Positions 44,727 to 53,674 of a stretch of DNA of 64,000 nucleotides are shown piece after piece. Each line of letters begins with the position of its first letter. The first letter of the stretch is position 1. The notes under the pieces are model-generated. The model did not search any database. It was not told the DNA's origin and saw only the letters and a list, made by a program, of their open reading frames with translations. The stretch comes from Cyclobacteriaceae bacterium (GTDB lineage: Bacteria; Bacteroidota; Bacteroidia; Cytophagales; Cyclobacteriaceae), in NCBI GenBank assembly GCA_028285445.1, contig JANQPQ010000044.1:62001-126000 (forward strand), read 5' to 3'. The translations under genes and the position numbers were made by a program.

Positions 44727-45896
44727 ATGGCTATGAAAAATCGTTCCAAAGAAACAATAAGTGTTCATGAAGGTACTTTCATGGATCCTCTTACTAAAGG
44801 CGTGGTCTCTCCGATATTTCCATCCTCATCATTTAGCTACATAGATGTTGAAGAAAACCAGTATCCCAGGTATTTCAATACACCAAACCAAAAGGCCGTT
44901 GCAGACAAACTGGCAAAATTGGAACAGGGAGAGGCATGCATGCTATTCAGCTCTGGCATGGCCGCAATTACAACAGTTCTGTTCTCTTACCTAAAAACTG
45001 GCGATCATGCTATTTTTCAAAACGACCTTTACGGCGGCACACAAAATGCTATTAAAAACGAGCTTGAAAAGTTTGGCATTGAATACTCCATGGTGAACAG
45101 CACCGATGTGGAAGATTTCGCTAAACAAGTGCGATCTAACACCAAGGTGATTTATATAGAAACACCTTCCAACCCTCTCCTTAATGTTGTGGACATCAGG
45201 TCTATTGCAGATCTGGCCAAGGCCAACAACTTGGTTTCGGTCATAGACAATACCTTTGCCTCCCCAATTAATCAAAACCCTATTTCGCTAGGGTTAGATG
45301 TAGTGATTCATAGTGCTACCAAATATTTAGGCGGCCACAGTGACCTTCTCTGTGGTGCAGCAATCTCTTCTGAGCAGCATATTGCTAATATTCACGCCAG
45401 CGGCATAAGCTACGGCGGTAGCCTCAATGCGATGACCTGCTACTTACTGGAACGAAGCCTTAAAACACTGGCTATTCGAGTTGAAAAGCAAAACAGCAAC
45501 GCCGGAAAGATCGCGGAATACCTGGAAAGCCATGGGGGAGTAAACGCAGTAAACTATCCGGGGCTGGCAAGCCATGCCAATCATGAAATTGCCGCAAGGC
45601 AAATGGAAGGGTTTGGCGGAATGCTCTCATTTGATATAGATACTGATTTGGAAGGATGCAAGGTTTTCAGCGGGGCGTTAAAACTGATTATCCCAGCAAT
45701 GAGCCTCGGCGGTGTTGAGACCATTGTTTCCAGTCCACCACAGACCTCTCACGCTAAAATCAGCAAAGAAGAAAGAGAAGCGCTGGGCATCAGCGACACT
45801 TTGCTACGTCTGTCAGTAGGAATTGAGCACGTAGATGATATTATCGAAGATCTTGATCAGGCTTTGAGTAAAGTGAAGAATACCATTTCGGCTTAA
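44727..45896 (+). CDS. Cys/Met-metabolism PLP-dependent enzyme (cystathionine gamma-synthase/lyase type)
   Basis: 389 aa. The family is evident from SGMAA (about 76-80), the pyridoxal Tyr/Arg region (YPRYFNTPNQ), SVIDNTFASP and the PLP-lysine in HSATKYLGGHSD (Lys199), ending LRLSVGIEHVDDIIEDL. It may join homoserine derivatives to Cys/sulfide or break cystathionine/methionine; sequence alone does not separate these. The stop codon overlaps the convergent purM stop. Confidence 0.9.
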   Translation: MAMKNRSKETISVHEGTFMDPLTKGVVSPIFPSSSFSYIDVEENQYPRYFNTPNQKAVADKLAKLEQGEACMLFSSGMAAITTVLFSYLKTGDHAIFQNDLYGGTQNAIKNELEKFGIEYSMVNSTDVEDFAKQVRSNTKVIYIETPSNPLLNVVDIRSIADLAKANNLVSVIDNTFASPINQNPISLGLDVVIHSATKYLGGHSDLLCGAAISSEQHIANIHASGISYGGSLNAMTCYLLERSLKTLAIRVEKQNSNAGKIAEYLESHGGVNAVNYPGLASHANHEIAARQMEGFGGMLSFDIDTDLEGCKVFSGALKLIIPAMSLGGVETIVSSPPQTSHAKISKEEREALGISDTLLRLSVGIEHVDDIIEDLDQALSKVKNTISA

Positions 45897-47065
45897 CCGT
45901 AAACGAACTCATCATTAATTGTAACCCGCTTAGAATCTGATGATTCTACTCGGCCTATAATCTTCGCATCAACCCCAAATTGGTTTGCAATGCCAATGAT
46001 CGTTTCGGCTACTTCTTCCCCGGTGTAGATTTCGAGGCGGTGGCCCATGTTAAATACTTTATACATTTCTTTCCAGTCGGTGTTGCTTTCAGATTGTATA
46101 AGTTCGAACAAGGGTGGTACCGGGAACAGGTCGTCCTTTATTACATGTAAGTTGTTATTTATAAAATGCAGAACTTTTGTTTGAGCTCCGCCACTACAAT
46201 GGACAATGCCATCAATTTGGTTGCGGTATTCTGCCAAAATTGGAATCATAACCGGGGCGTAGGTCCGCGTCGGCGACAATACCAACTTACCCAGGTCAAG
46301 GGGCACTCCCTCCACCATGTCAGTAACTTCCCTCGAGCCAGAGTAAATCAGGTCCTCTGGAATGTTATCATCAAAGGTTTCCGGATAGCGTTTTTGGTAA
46401 AGACTGGAAAATACATCATGCCTGGCGGAAGTCAGGCCATTGCTCCCCATGCCTCCGTTGTATTCATCTTCGTAATTAGCTTTTCCAAAAGAGGCTAACC
46501 CAACTATTACATTCCCAGCTTTAATACTGTCGTTACTAATAACCTCAGAGCGCTTCATCCTGGTCACCACCGTGCTGTCCACAACCACGGTTCTTACAAG
46601 GTCTCCAAGATCTGCAGTTTCGCCTCCGGTACTTTGAATTTGCAGGCCATGATCTCTCAGCATTTGCAGGCATTCTTCAGTGCCCTCAATAATCTCCTTG
46701 ATAACTTCGCCCGGTATTAAGGCTTTGTTTCTACCGATTGTTGAAGACAAGAATGTATTGCCTACGGCTCCAACACAAAGCAGGTCATCGGTGTTCATCA
46801 CAATGGCGTCTTGGGCAATGCCTCTCCAAACTGACAGATCTCCCGTTTCTTTCCAATAGATGTAAGCCAATGATGATTTTGTTCCGGCCCCATCGGCATG
46901 CATTATCGTGCAGTGGTCGGGATCGCCCGCAAGCTGATCTTCAACCACTTTACAAAATGCTTTGGGAAAAAGCCCCTTGTCCAGGGAGCTAATAGCAGCA
47001 TGAACGTCTTGCTTAGAAGCAGATACACCTCGGAGATTATAGCGCTGATCAGGGTTTTCGGCCAT
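45893..47065 (-). CDS. purM: Phosphoribosylaminoimidazole synthetase, Bacteroidota type
   Basis: Closes the imidazole ring of FGAM to AIR in purine synthesis. It has 390 aa, longer than the E. coli enzyme and of the form seen in Bacteroidota. The N-terminal segment YNLRGVSASKQ replaces the usual YADAGVDIDAG-like start; the ATP/formylglycinamidine-binding motifs HADGAGTKSS, AQDAIVMNTDDLLCVGA and GGETADLGD are present, as is the C-terminal NMGHRLEIY. A hairpin terminator after the PorE-like gene separates it from that gene. Converges on the PLP enzyme gene. Confidence 0.92.
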   Translation of the reverse strand: MAENPDQRYNLRGVSASKQDVHAAISSLDKGLFPKAFCKVVEDQLAGDPDHCTIMHADGAGTKSSLAYIYWKETGDLSVWRGIAQDAIVMNTDDLLCVGAVGNTFLSSTIGRNKALIPGEVIKEIIEGTEECLQMLRDHGLQIQSTGGETADLGDLVRTVVVDSTVVTRMKRSEVISNDSIKAGNVIVGLASFGKANYEDEYNGGMGSNGLTSARHDVFSSLYQKRYPETFDDNIPEDLIYSGSREVTDMVEGVPLDLGKLVLSPTRTYAPVMIPILAEYRNQIDGIVHCSGGAQTKVLHFINNNLHVIKDDLFPVPPLFELIQSESNTDWKEMYKVFNMGHRLEIYTGEEVAETIIGIANQFGVDAKIIGRVESSDSKRVTINDEFVYG

Positions 47066-47070
47066 CGCGG

Positions 47071-47105
47071 TAAAATTAAAAAAGCCTTTCGCAAAAAAGG
47101 CTTTT
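47071..47105 (-). terminator. Rho-independent terminator after the PorE-like gene
   Basis: On the minus strand a 10-bp stem (arms 47096-47105 and 47080-47089, AAAAGCCTTT/AAAGGCTTTT) is closed by a 6-nt loop and followed by a T-rich run. It lies between the PorE-like stop (47131) and the purM start (47065). Confidence 0.85.
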
Positions 47106-47130
47106 CAATGTTTTTAATTGCTTGCAAGTA

Positions 47131-49167
47131 TCAACCGCCACCGCCAGAATCGTCATCATCAAAGAAGCGATCCTCATCAAATTGATCGGCGCCTTTATCA
47201 TCAATATTGATAACCTTAAACTCTGTACGACGATTCCGCTGCCTACCCTCGGGGTTATCAGTACCATCGGGGTTTGTGTTGCGCTCAATCGGTATTGTCT
47301 CTCCATAGCCGCGAGCTACTAATCTACTACGATCAATTCCTCTTGAAACTATATAATTGACAGCTGACTCTGCCCGTCTTTGCGAAAGTCGTAAGTTGTA
47401 CGAGTTGCTGCCAATACTATCTGTGTGTGAACTGAGCTCGATTCTTATTTCCGCATTGTCAAAGAGTAAATCTACCAGCTTATCCAATTCCACGGCAGCA
47501 TCATCCCGAATATTCCATCGGTCCAAATCATAGTAGATATTCTCCACTATTATCTCTTTATCAATAATAATCTTATCCAAATAGAGAGTGGTATCTAATG
47601 TGACGTTAGTTTCAAGCTGCGTAAGTTGGTCTTGTGGGATAGACTTACCAACTGTTGTGTAGTTGAGCCTGGTGGTAAAATACTTTACATCTCCCCCAAG
47701 CTTCTCTCCAATTAATACGTAATGTTCGTGTTCGGCAACCCTGAAATTAAACTTACCATCGGTGGTTGTAACTACCTCGTCAATCTGTACCGGCTCATCC
47801 TTTTCTATTCTGAAAAGTTTCACGCTAACATTTGGCAAAATATACTCACCATCTTCAGCATGTGCTTTGGTTTCACCAGCCAGAAAGTAATTTACAACCC
47901 TTAGGTTGGGGTCTTCATTAAGAAAGGTGTAAATATCATCGTCGCCTTTGCCACCTTCTCTGTTACTACTGAAGAATCCACGGTCAGCCCTAAACAGGAA
48001 GAAGCCAAAATCGTCACTGACTGTATTTACTGGCGGGCCCAGGTTTTCAATAGTAGTTTTTCCATTAGATCGCTTAGCGACAAATACATCTAAACCTCCT
48101 AAACCGGCGTGACCACTAGAAGCAAAGTACATATAGCCGTCGTCTGAAATATAGGGGAACATTTCATCGCCATGGGTATTTATGTCAGGGCCAAGGTTTC
48201 TTACATTGGTAAACCTGCCCCGGCGATCCATAGTTGCTGAATACAAATCGATGCCACCAAAGTTTTCGATTTTGTCGTCAGATCGATTGGAAGCAAAGTA
48301 AAGTGTTCGGCCATTGGCGCTAAAAGCCGGACAAGAAGTCCAGGCGCCTGGCTTGTTGATATTAAGCATTCTGGCTTCAGACCACTCTCCTTTTCTAAAT
48401 CTGCTTATGTATAAGTTAACTTCAACGGTTCCTCTTTTCTTTCCACTATTCCCCCGTGCAAATACCATCGTTTTCCCGTCAGGCGAAAATGTTACTGAGC
48501 CTTCATTAACATCAAAGCGATTGATGTTATCTCCCATATTTTCCAGGGTGCTCATATCAACAATTGCTCCCTTGGTTTTTAATCTGTAGATATCTGTGAA
48601 GCCAGTTCCGGTACCCTTATAGATCTTGCCGCCATCCCTATTGCTGGTAAAATAAAGTTCACCGTCTTCGTAGATGGGAGAATACTCTGCGCCGTTGGTA
48701 TTGATAGCTGTTAAATTTCTTACCCGATAGTAGTTCTTCTTCTGCATTAGCTCATCAAGCTTGCGTAAGTTCTCTACCTCTGCCTGAGATCGCTCAAGCA
48801 GCTCCGGCTTTTGAGCGTTACTAAGGTATCTTTCCAGGTGTGATTGGGCCTCCTGGTACTTGCCATTATTCTTTAATGAGAGGGCATAATAAAGGTGTAC
48901 TTCCTCCTCATTATAGCCGTTACTGATTGCAGCCTGATAATACTGTTCAGCCTGTGGAATGCGGTTTGAAAGTCGGTAAGATTCTCCCAGGTAGAAGTTT
49001 GCCTCGCCGGCAACTCCACTTTTGGAGGTGAGTTTGCGAAAGAAGTCAATAGCTACTTCATACTCCCCACGATCAATTTTCTTTATCCCTTTCTTAAGCT
49101 CTTTGGATTGGGCCTGAAGCGAGAACGCTGCTCCGATAAGCACCATAGTTAGAATAGCTTGTTTCAT
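47131..49167 (-). CDS. PorE-like protein: TPR, beta-propeller, CRD and OmpA domains
   Basis: 678 aa from the ATG at 49167 (an upstream GTG at 49176 adds 3 residues). The order is signal peptide (about 1-20), TPR repeats (about 22-130, YEVAIDFFRKL, AEQYYQAAISNGY), a PD40-type propeller (about 155-415, VTFSPDGKTMVFARG, PYISDDGYMYFASS), a carboxypeptidase-regulatory-like fold (about 425-485) and an OmpA peptidoglycan-binding domain (about 550-670, ELSSHTDSIGSNSYN, SQRRAESAVNYI). That domain order matches PorE of the type IX secretion system, which anchors the machine to peptidoglycan. A generic OmpA/PD40 paralogue is the alternative; no other type IX gene adjoins. Confidence 0.85.
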   Translation of the reverse strand: MKQAILTMVLIGAAFSLQAQSKELKKGIKKIDRGEYEVAIDFFRKLTSKSGVAGEANFYLGESYRLSNRIPQAEQYYQAAISNGYNEEEVHLYYALSLKNNGKYQEAQSHLERYLSNAQKPELLERSQAEVENLRKLDELMQKKNYYRVRNLTAINTNGAEYSPIYEDGELYFTSNRDGGKIYKGTGTGFTDIYRLKTKGAIVDMSTLENMGDNINRFDVNEGSVTFSPDGKTMVFARGNSGKKRGTVEVNLYISRFRKGEWSEARMLNINKPGAWTSCPAFSANGRTLYFASNRSDDKIENFGGIDLYSATMDRRGRFTNVRNLGPDINTHGDEMFPYISDDGYMYFASSGHAGLGGLDVFVAKRSNGKTTIENLGPPVNTVSDDFGFFLFRADRGFFSSNREGGKGDDDIYTFLNEDPNLRVVNYFLAGETKAHAEDGEYILPNVSVKLFRIEKDEPVQIDEVVTTTDGKFNFRVAEHEHYVLIGEKLGGDVKYFTTRLNYTTVGKSIPQDQLTQLETNVTLDTTLYLDKIIIDKEIIVENIYYDLDRWNIRDDAAVELDKLVDLLFDNAEIRIELSSHTDSIGSNSYNLRLSQRRAESAVNYIVSRGIDRSRLVARGYGETIPIERNTNPDGTDNPEGRQRNRRTEFKVINIDDKGADQFDEDRFFDDDDSGGGG

Positions 49168-49227
49168 CTTCAACACAATTAAAATGACTCTTTTACTAGC
49201 AAAAATTTAGCCACAACGGGTATAAGT

Positions 49228-49731
49228 TTATGATCCTACTGAATCCGTATTTAAAAATCGGGCCATCCATGACTCCCTCACTGGCACCTGCCAGGAGGTT
49301 CTAAACTGATCCAGGCTGGCCACCGAATTGTTAAAAGTCAAGATATCATGCCTGCCCTCTAGTCCGATTCCCTTCCTTACTTCCGATAGACTTCTCAGCA
49401 GCACTTCACCTTCTTCCAGGAAGGCCACTTGTTGCCTGTTTAGAAAATCTATGTCAATGGCTGCCCCAAGTTCAGCTATAAACCGAACTGATGAGTCAAT
49501 TGAACATCCGGTTGCAGCAGCTACATTTTCATTTACGGCAATTACCAAAAATTGATGATACTTTATTTCAAATGCTGCCGCAAGTGCGTTTCCGTGAGCA
49601 GCCCATTGACTGACAAACCTGGAAACCTCCAAAGCAACTCTTTCTTCTTCTTCATTGCTTAGTTTCCTATCGGCCTGGTAAACCCACAATCTGCTATTCC
49701 CTGGTAAGTTCTCTAGCTTCAATAATTCCAT
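49228..49731 (-). CDS. Conserved protein of unknown function next to Fe-S genes
   Basis: 167 aa, cytoplasmic, no signal or membrane span. I recall similar Bacteroidota proteins labelled 'ABC transporter ATPase', but no Walker A or B motif is present, so that name is unjustified. The sequence has a Trp/Tyr-containing N-terminal segment (RLWVYQADRKL) and a Gly/Cys motif (AAATGCSIDSS). It starts 3 bases after the Fe-S protein gene, so it probably works with the electron-transfer pair. Confidence 0.65.
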   Translation of the reverse strand: MELLKLENLPGNSRLWVYQADRKLSNEEEERVALEVSRFVSQWAAHGNALAAAFEIKYHQFLVIAVNENVAAATGCSIDSSVRFIAELGAAIDIDFLNRQQVAFLEEGEVLLRSLSEVRKGIGLEGRHDILTFNNSVASLDQFRTSWQVPVRESWMARFLNTDSVGS

Positions 49732-49734
49732 ATC

Positions 49735-50541
49735 TTATAAACCTTGGGATTTTTCTATTAGTTCAACGATATCAAGCACTTTAACGCTGTCCTCCTTCTC
49801 TTTATTTTTCACTCCGTCACTCATCATGGTCATGCAGAATGGACAAGCTGAAGCAATTACCTCAGCTTCTGTTTCAAGGGCTTCCTCCGTGCGCTCAATG
49901 TTTACTTCTTTGTCACCCGGTTCTGCATCTTTGAACATCTGCGCACCTCCGGCTCCGCAACACAAGCCCTTCGATCGGCACCTTTTCATTTCAACCAACT
50001 CGGCATCTAATGCTGCTATGACCTGGCGCGGAGCTTCGTAGATGTTATTGCCTCTGCCAAGGTAGCAGGAGTCGTGAAAGGTTATCTTCTTTCCTTTGAA
50101 TTCTCCCCCACCCTGTAGCTGTATCTTTCCGGTATCTATTAACTCCTGTAAGTAGGTAGAATGATGAATTACCTCATAATTACCACCCAGGTCGGGATAT
50201 TCATTTTTGAAAGTATTGAAGCAATGTGGGCAAGCCGTTACGATTTTCTTTACTTCATATGCATTCAGCACTTCTATATTGGTCATGGCCTGCATTTGAA
50301 AAAGGAATTCGTTCCCTGCGCGTTTTGCCGGATCTCCAGTACAACTTTCCTCCTCTCCCAGCACCGCATACTTAACACCCACCTTATCGAGGATTTTTAC
50401 AAATGCCTTGGTTACGTTCTTATATCTATCATCAAAGGCGCCGGCACAGCCTACCCAAAACAACACTTCGGGCTTTTCGCCTTTGGCAGCCAACTCGGCC
50501 ATAGTTGGCACATGTATCTTTCTTGAATTCTCTTCGCTCAT
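49735..50541 (-). CDS. CCG-domain Fe-S protein (HdrB/EtfD C-terminal-like)
   Basis: 268 aa. Two cysteine-rich CCG modules: WVGCAG and ESCTGDPAKRAGN, CPHCFNTF in the first, then DSCYLGRGN, GLCCGAGGAQ and ACPFCMTMM in the second. In heterodisulfide reductase HdrB and in EtfD these bind a non-cubane or [4Fe-4S] cluster at the substrate site. It is preceded by a gene for a membrane/ferredoxin-type partner 4 bases upstream. Together they could oxidise an electron carrier (for example electron-transfer flavoprotein) and reduce menaquinone; this is an inference. Confidence 0.9.
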   Translation of the reverse strand: MSEENSRKIHVPTMAELAAKGEKPEVLFWVGCAGAFDDRYKNVTKAFVKILDKVGVKYAVLGEEESCTGDPAKRAGNEFLFQMQAMTNIEVLNAYEVKKIVTACPHCFNTFKNEYPDLGGNYEVIHHSTYLQELIDTGKIQLQGGGEFKGKKITFHDSCYLGRGNNIYEAPRQVIAALDAELVEMKRCRSKGLCCGAGGAQMFKDAEPGDKEVNIERTEEALETEAEVIASACPFCMTMMSDGVKNKEKEDSVKVLDIVELIEKSQGL

Positions 50542-50545
50542 AATA

Positions 50546-51859
50546 CTAGTTTGCAGTATAAATTTCCTCGGCCCACTTCATTCTGTCTGTAGGTGGAAAT
50601 GGCCATGGTGCTCCGTTATTTTCAATGTTAGCAAACATGGCGTTCAATTGTGCTGGAGCAGACGATTCCTCAAGAACAAGGTATCTGCGCATGTCCACAA
50701 TAAGCGAAGGTTGATCGATATTCACCGGGCACTCCTGGGCGCAGGCATTGCAAGTTGTGCAAGCCCAAAGCTCTTCTGCGCTAACGTAATCACCAACCAG
50801 CGACTTATTATCCGAGAAACTCATCCCCTCTTTTACCAGCCCGGGGCCCTTTTCATTCATCCGCTTTCTTAGATCTATAAAAATCTTCCTTGGCGACAAT
50901 TTCTTACCAGTGATGTTGGCAGGGCAAACTGAAGTACATCGGCCACACTCCGTGCAGGTCAATGAGTCTACGTAGTTATTCCAACTTACATCTTCCACAT
51001 CCTTCACCCCAAATCGGCTGGGTTCCGCAGCAGCTTCCCCCTCCGGAGGATTGGCAAAGGCAGTGTCTGGGTCCATCATCAGCTTAACCTCTTTAGTTAC
51101 TTCCTCCATATTCTGGATTTTAGTGAGGGGCTCTAATCTTGAAAGGAAGACATTCGGAACCGACATAAACACATGGAAGTGCTTGGAGTATGGGAGGATA
51201 TTGGCGAATAGATAAACCAATACTATATGTATCCACCAACCTGTCTGTTCCAATGAATGAAGAGATTCCGTTTCCCAAGAGGACACCATGGGAAGAAATA
51301 TCTTACTAACAGGGAAACTACCATAGTAACTGGTATTGAGCGCGATATAGCCCAGGTTAGTGCCAAGAAGCGACACCATCAATAAAGTGATCATGGTCAA
51401 TGCAATAGTCGCATCAATACTGGAAGCCTTCGTCATTTCAGCGCCACTGAAGCGCTTTACTTTAATTATGTGTCTTCTTACCAAGAATATTATGCAGGAA
51501 ATGATGATAATGGCGGCGAACACCTCACCAGACCACATAACGAAATCGTAAAATGCTCCAGTACCTGCCAGGATTCTTTCTGTATTGAATATACCATCTA
51601 CAACCATCTCCAACGTTCCGATGGTAATTACCAGGAAACCCCAATATACCAGTGCATGCATGAAGCCAATAACAGGCCTGCGCAAGATTTTTGTTTGGCC
51701 GAAGGCAACCAGCAGCGTCAGGTTAATGCGCTCACTAATTCTGTCAATTGGAAAGCCTGGTTTGGTTAATTTGAGAAAGCTGACAATTCGTGAAATGGTG
51801 AATGTGAATACACCAAGAGTCAGTAGCGTGACAATAATGAAAATCAATTGCTTACTCAT
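50546..51859 (-). CDS. Membrane Fe-S protein, HdrE/NarI-like with dicluster ferredoxin domain
   Basis: 437 aa. The N-terminal part has about six hydrophobic spans (about 5-25, 65-85, 110-130, 150-170, 205-225) similar to HdrE/NarI cytochrome-b-like subunits. The C-terminal part has two [4Fe-4S] motifs: CTECGRCTSVCP and CTTCNACAQECP. It starts the operon, 4 bases before the CCG protein gene. In EtfD-type ETF:quinone oxidoreductases these two pieces are fused; here they are two genes. A role in fatty-acid or amino-acid oxidation is likely but not shown. Confidence 0.88.
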   Translation of the reverse strand: MSKQLIFIIVTLLTLGVFTFTISRIVSFLKLTKPGFPIDRISERINLTLLVAFGQTKILRRPVIGFMHALVYWGFLVITIGTLEMVVDGIFNTERILAGTGAFYDFVMWSGEVFAAIIIISCIIFLVRRHIIKVKRFSGAEMTKASSIDATIALTMITLLMVSLLGTNLGYIALNTSYYGSFPVSKIFLPMVSSWETESLHSLEQTGWWIHIVLVYLFANILPYSKHFHVFMSVPNVFLSRLEPLTKIQNMEEVTKEVKLMMDPDTAFANPPEGEAAAEPSRFGVKDVEDVSWNNYVDSLTCTECGRCTSVCPANITGKKLSPRKIFIDLRKRMNEKGPGLVKEGMSFSDNKSLVGDYVSAEELWACTTCNACAQECPVNIDQPSLIVDMRRYLVLEESSAPAQLNAMFANIENNGAPWPFPPTDRMKWAEEIYTAN

Positions 51860-51959
51860 GAAATCGATGGAGATTCTTTAGTTAGGATGCCCCAATTTGC
51901 GGCCAGTAAAATTAACCAAAAATCAACAAATTCGGCGGCCCTCAAAGTTGGAAGTAAAT

Positions 51960-51990
51960 TTTGGGAATTATACGGCGATTAGTACATTTG
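51960..51990 (+). promoter_or_regulatory. Bacteroidota-consensus promoter of tRNA-Phe
   Basis: TTTG (51960-51963), a 19-base spacer and TACATTTG (51983-51990), a full match to TTTG-N17-23-TAnnTTTG. The tRNA starts 14 bases downstream, giving a short transcript leader. This is the best promoter seen in the window. Confidence 0.85.
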
Positions 51991-52003
51991 CAACCTTTAT
52001 GGC

Positions 52004-52076
52004 GGTGCTGTAGCTCAGTTGGTAGAGCATCGCACTGAAAATCCGTGAGTCGGTGGTTCGAATCCGCCCAGCACCA
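52004..52076 (+). tRNA. tRNA-Phe (anticodon GAA)
   Basis: 73 bases fold as a cloverleaf: acceptor GGTGCTG/CAGCACC, D-arm GCTC/GAGC, anticodon loop CTGAAAA (anticodon GAA, 52037-52039), T-arm GGTGG/CCGCC with TTCGAAT loop, discriminator A. The 3' CCA is not encoded. The anticodon stem TCGCA/TCCGT has two mismatches (T-T at positions 27-43 and C-C at 30-40), which is unusual. Own promoter and terminator flank it. Confidence 0.95.
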
Positions 52077-52082
52077 CGTCAG

Positions 52083-52107
52083 GCCTTCCACTTGGGAGGC
52101 TTTTTTT
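52083..52107 (+). terminator. Rho-independent terminator after tRNA-Phe
   Basis: A 7-bp stem GCCTTCC/GGGAGGC (one G-T pair, 4-nt loop) is followed by TTTTTTT. It overlaps the last codons of the convergent racemase gene. Confidence 0.9.
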
Positions 52108-52816
52108 ATTGCCAACGATTCTCATCGCTCAAAATGAAATCGACAGCCACCTTGGCATGTTCCTCAGTTGTGCTAAAAATCGGAACATCAACATCGTCGG
52201 ATGTTATCATTAGTGGAAACTCTGTGCACCCGAGTATGACACCTTCTGCTCCCTGATCTATCAATAAACCGAGTTCTTCTAGCACATATTCCTTTGATGC
52301 GTCTTTAACAACCCCAAATGTGAGCTCCTCGTGAATGATTCTATGTAACTCCACTATTTGCTTGGGATCTTTCGGTATATGCACCTCAATACCATGCCTG
52401 GAGACACGATCAGTTAGAAAAGATTCCTCCATGGTAAATCTAGTACCAATAAATCCAACCTTGGAGAGCCCTTTTGCAAGAATGGCACTGGCGGCTGCAT
52501 CAGCAATGTGTAATATTGGCACATTAATAGACCCAGCAACGTCTTCATAGACTTTATGAGGGGTGTTGGCACAATACATCAGGGCATCAGCTCCACCTCT
52601 TTCAAGGCCTTGAGCCGCTTCAAGCAGCAAGTCGGCAACTCCCTTCCAGTTATTTTCAATCTGCATCTTATGAATGGCCGACTGGTTAACTGTGTAAATT
52701 AGAAGTGGCGGGTTTGTGTTATCTCCAAAGTGGTCGTTAACCCGCTGGTTTATAATGCGATAGTACTCTACCGTAGAATGCCAGGAAGTTCCTCCGATCA
52801 ATCCCAGTTTCTTCAT
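52106..52816 (-). CDS. Aspartate/glutamate racemase family protein
   Basis: 236 aa, cytoplasmic. The family start GLIGGTSWHSTVEYYRIINQ and the two active-site cysteines are present: CANTPH (Cys82) and GCTEFP (Cys197). These act as the acid/base pair in cofactor-independent racemisation of Asp or Glu (or related amino acids). The substrate cannot be decided. It lies 9 bases after rluB on the same strand, downstream of the tRNA terminator on the other strand. Confidence 0.92.
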   Translation of the reverse strand: MKKLGLIGGTSWHSTVEYYRIINQRVNDHFGDNTNPPLLIYTVNQSAIHKMQIENNWKGVADLLLEAAQGLERGGADALMYCANTPHKVYEDVAGSINVPILHIADAAASAILAKGLSKVGFIGTRFTMEESFLTDRVSRHGIEVHIPKDPKQIVELHRIIHEELTFGVVKDASKEYVLEELGLLIDQGAEGVILGCTEFPLMITSDDVDVPIFSTTEEHAKVAVDFILSDENRWQ

Positions 52817-52825
52817 TTGCAGGGG

Positions 52826-53656
52826 TTAAGAGAGATGTTTAAGGTTGATGACCTCTTTCTCTTTAAGATGACGCCACTTACCTCTTGGCAAATCTTTCTT
52901 GGTAAGGCCCGCAAAAATAGTTCGATCTAGTTTCGTTACTTCATAGCCTAGCGACTCAAAAATTCTTCTTACGATCCTATTCTTTCCAATATGGATCTCT
53001 AGGCCTACCTCCCGTTTGCTCTTATCGAGAATTGCAAGTTTGTCAACCGTTGCTTCACCATCTTCCAGCTCTACACCATTCATTATCTTGGCAGCATCTT
53101 CCTTGGTTAACGCCTTGCTCAAAGAGACCTGATATATTTTCTTGACTTTGTGAGAAGGGTGTGTAAGCTTCTTTGCCAGATCACCGTCGTTTGTTAGAAG
53201 TAATAGTCCAGTAGTGTTTCGGTCTAACCTTCCAACCGGGTAGATCCTTTCATCACAAGCCTTGGCAACCAGGTCCATTACAGTTCTGCGGCCTTGTGGG
53301 TCATCAACAGTAGTAATAAAATCTTTGGGTTTATTCAGCAGCACGTAGGCCAGGCGCTCAGACTTTAACACTCGGCCTTTATACTTCACTTCGTCGGTAC
53401 GACTAACCTTAGTTCCCAATTCTGTAACAACCTTGCCATTTACCTTTATGCTGCCATCCGCGATAAGCTGGTCGGCTTCCCGCCTCGAGCACACTCCTGC
53501 GTTGGCAATGAATCGATTGAGCCTAATAGGTTCATTTTTGGGTGGAGCCGTCAAATCCTTCTTCCTGGCAACAGGTTTGCGGCGAGGTTTTGTTGGTTTA
53601 CTTCTGGTATCGCGACTTTCCTTCTCCGATTTTTTAGGAAATCTCTTCTTGCGCAT
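52826..53656 (-). CDS. rluB: 23S rRNA pseudouridine synthase, RluB type
   Basis: 276 aa. A Lys/Arg-rich N-terminal tail (1-40, as often in Bacteroidota) precedes an S4 RNA-binding domain (RLNRFIANAGVCSRREAD, about 45-105) and the RsuA/RluB catalytic domain with VGRLDRNTTG, catalytic Asp145. Pseudouridylates the large-subunit rRNA. It starts 18 bases after scpB, the pairing with scpB being conserved in many bacteria. Confidence 0.95.
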   Translation of the reverse strand: MRKKRFPKKSEKESRDTRSKPTKPRRKPVARKKDLTAPPKNEPIRLNRFIANAGVCSRREADQLIADGSIKVNGKVVTELGTKVSRTDEVKYKGRVLKSERLAYVLLNKPKDFITTVDDPQGRRTVMDLVAKACDERIYPVGRLDRNTTGLLLLTNDGDLAKKLTHPSHKVKKIYQVSLSKALTKEDAAKIMNGVELEDGEATVDKLAILDKSKREVGLEIHIGKNRIVRRIFESLGYEVTKLDRTIFAGLTKKDLPRGKWRHLKEKEVINLKHLS

Positions 53657-53674
53657 GATTGGCGGTTCTAAGAA

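Noticed and set aside
49228-49731. Annotation as ABC transporter ATPase
   Set aside because: The protein has no Walker A, Walker B or signature motif; the name appears to be inherited error.
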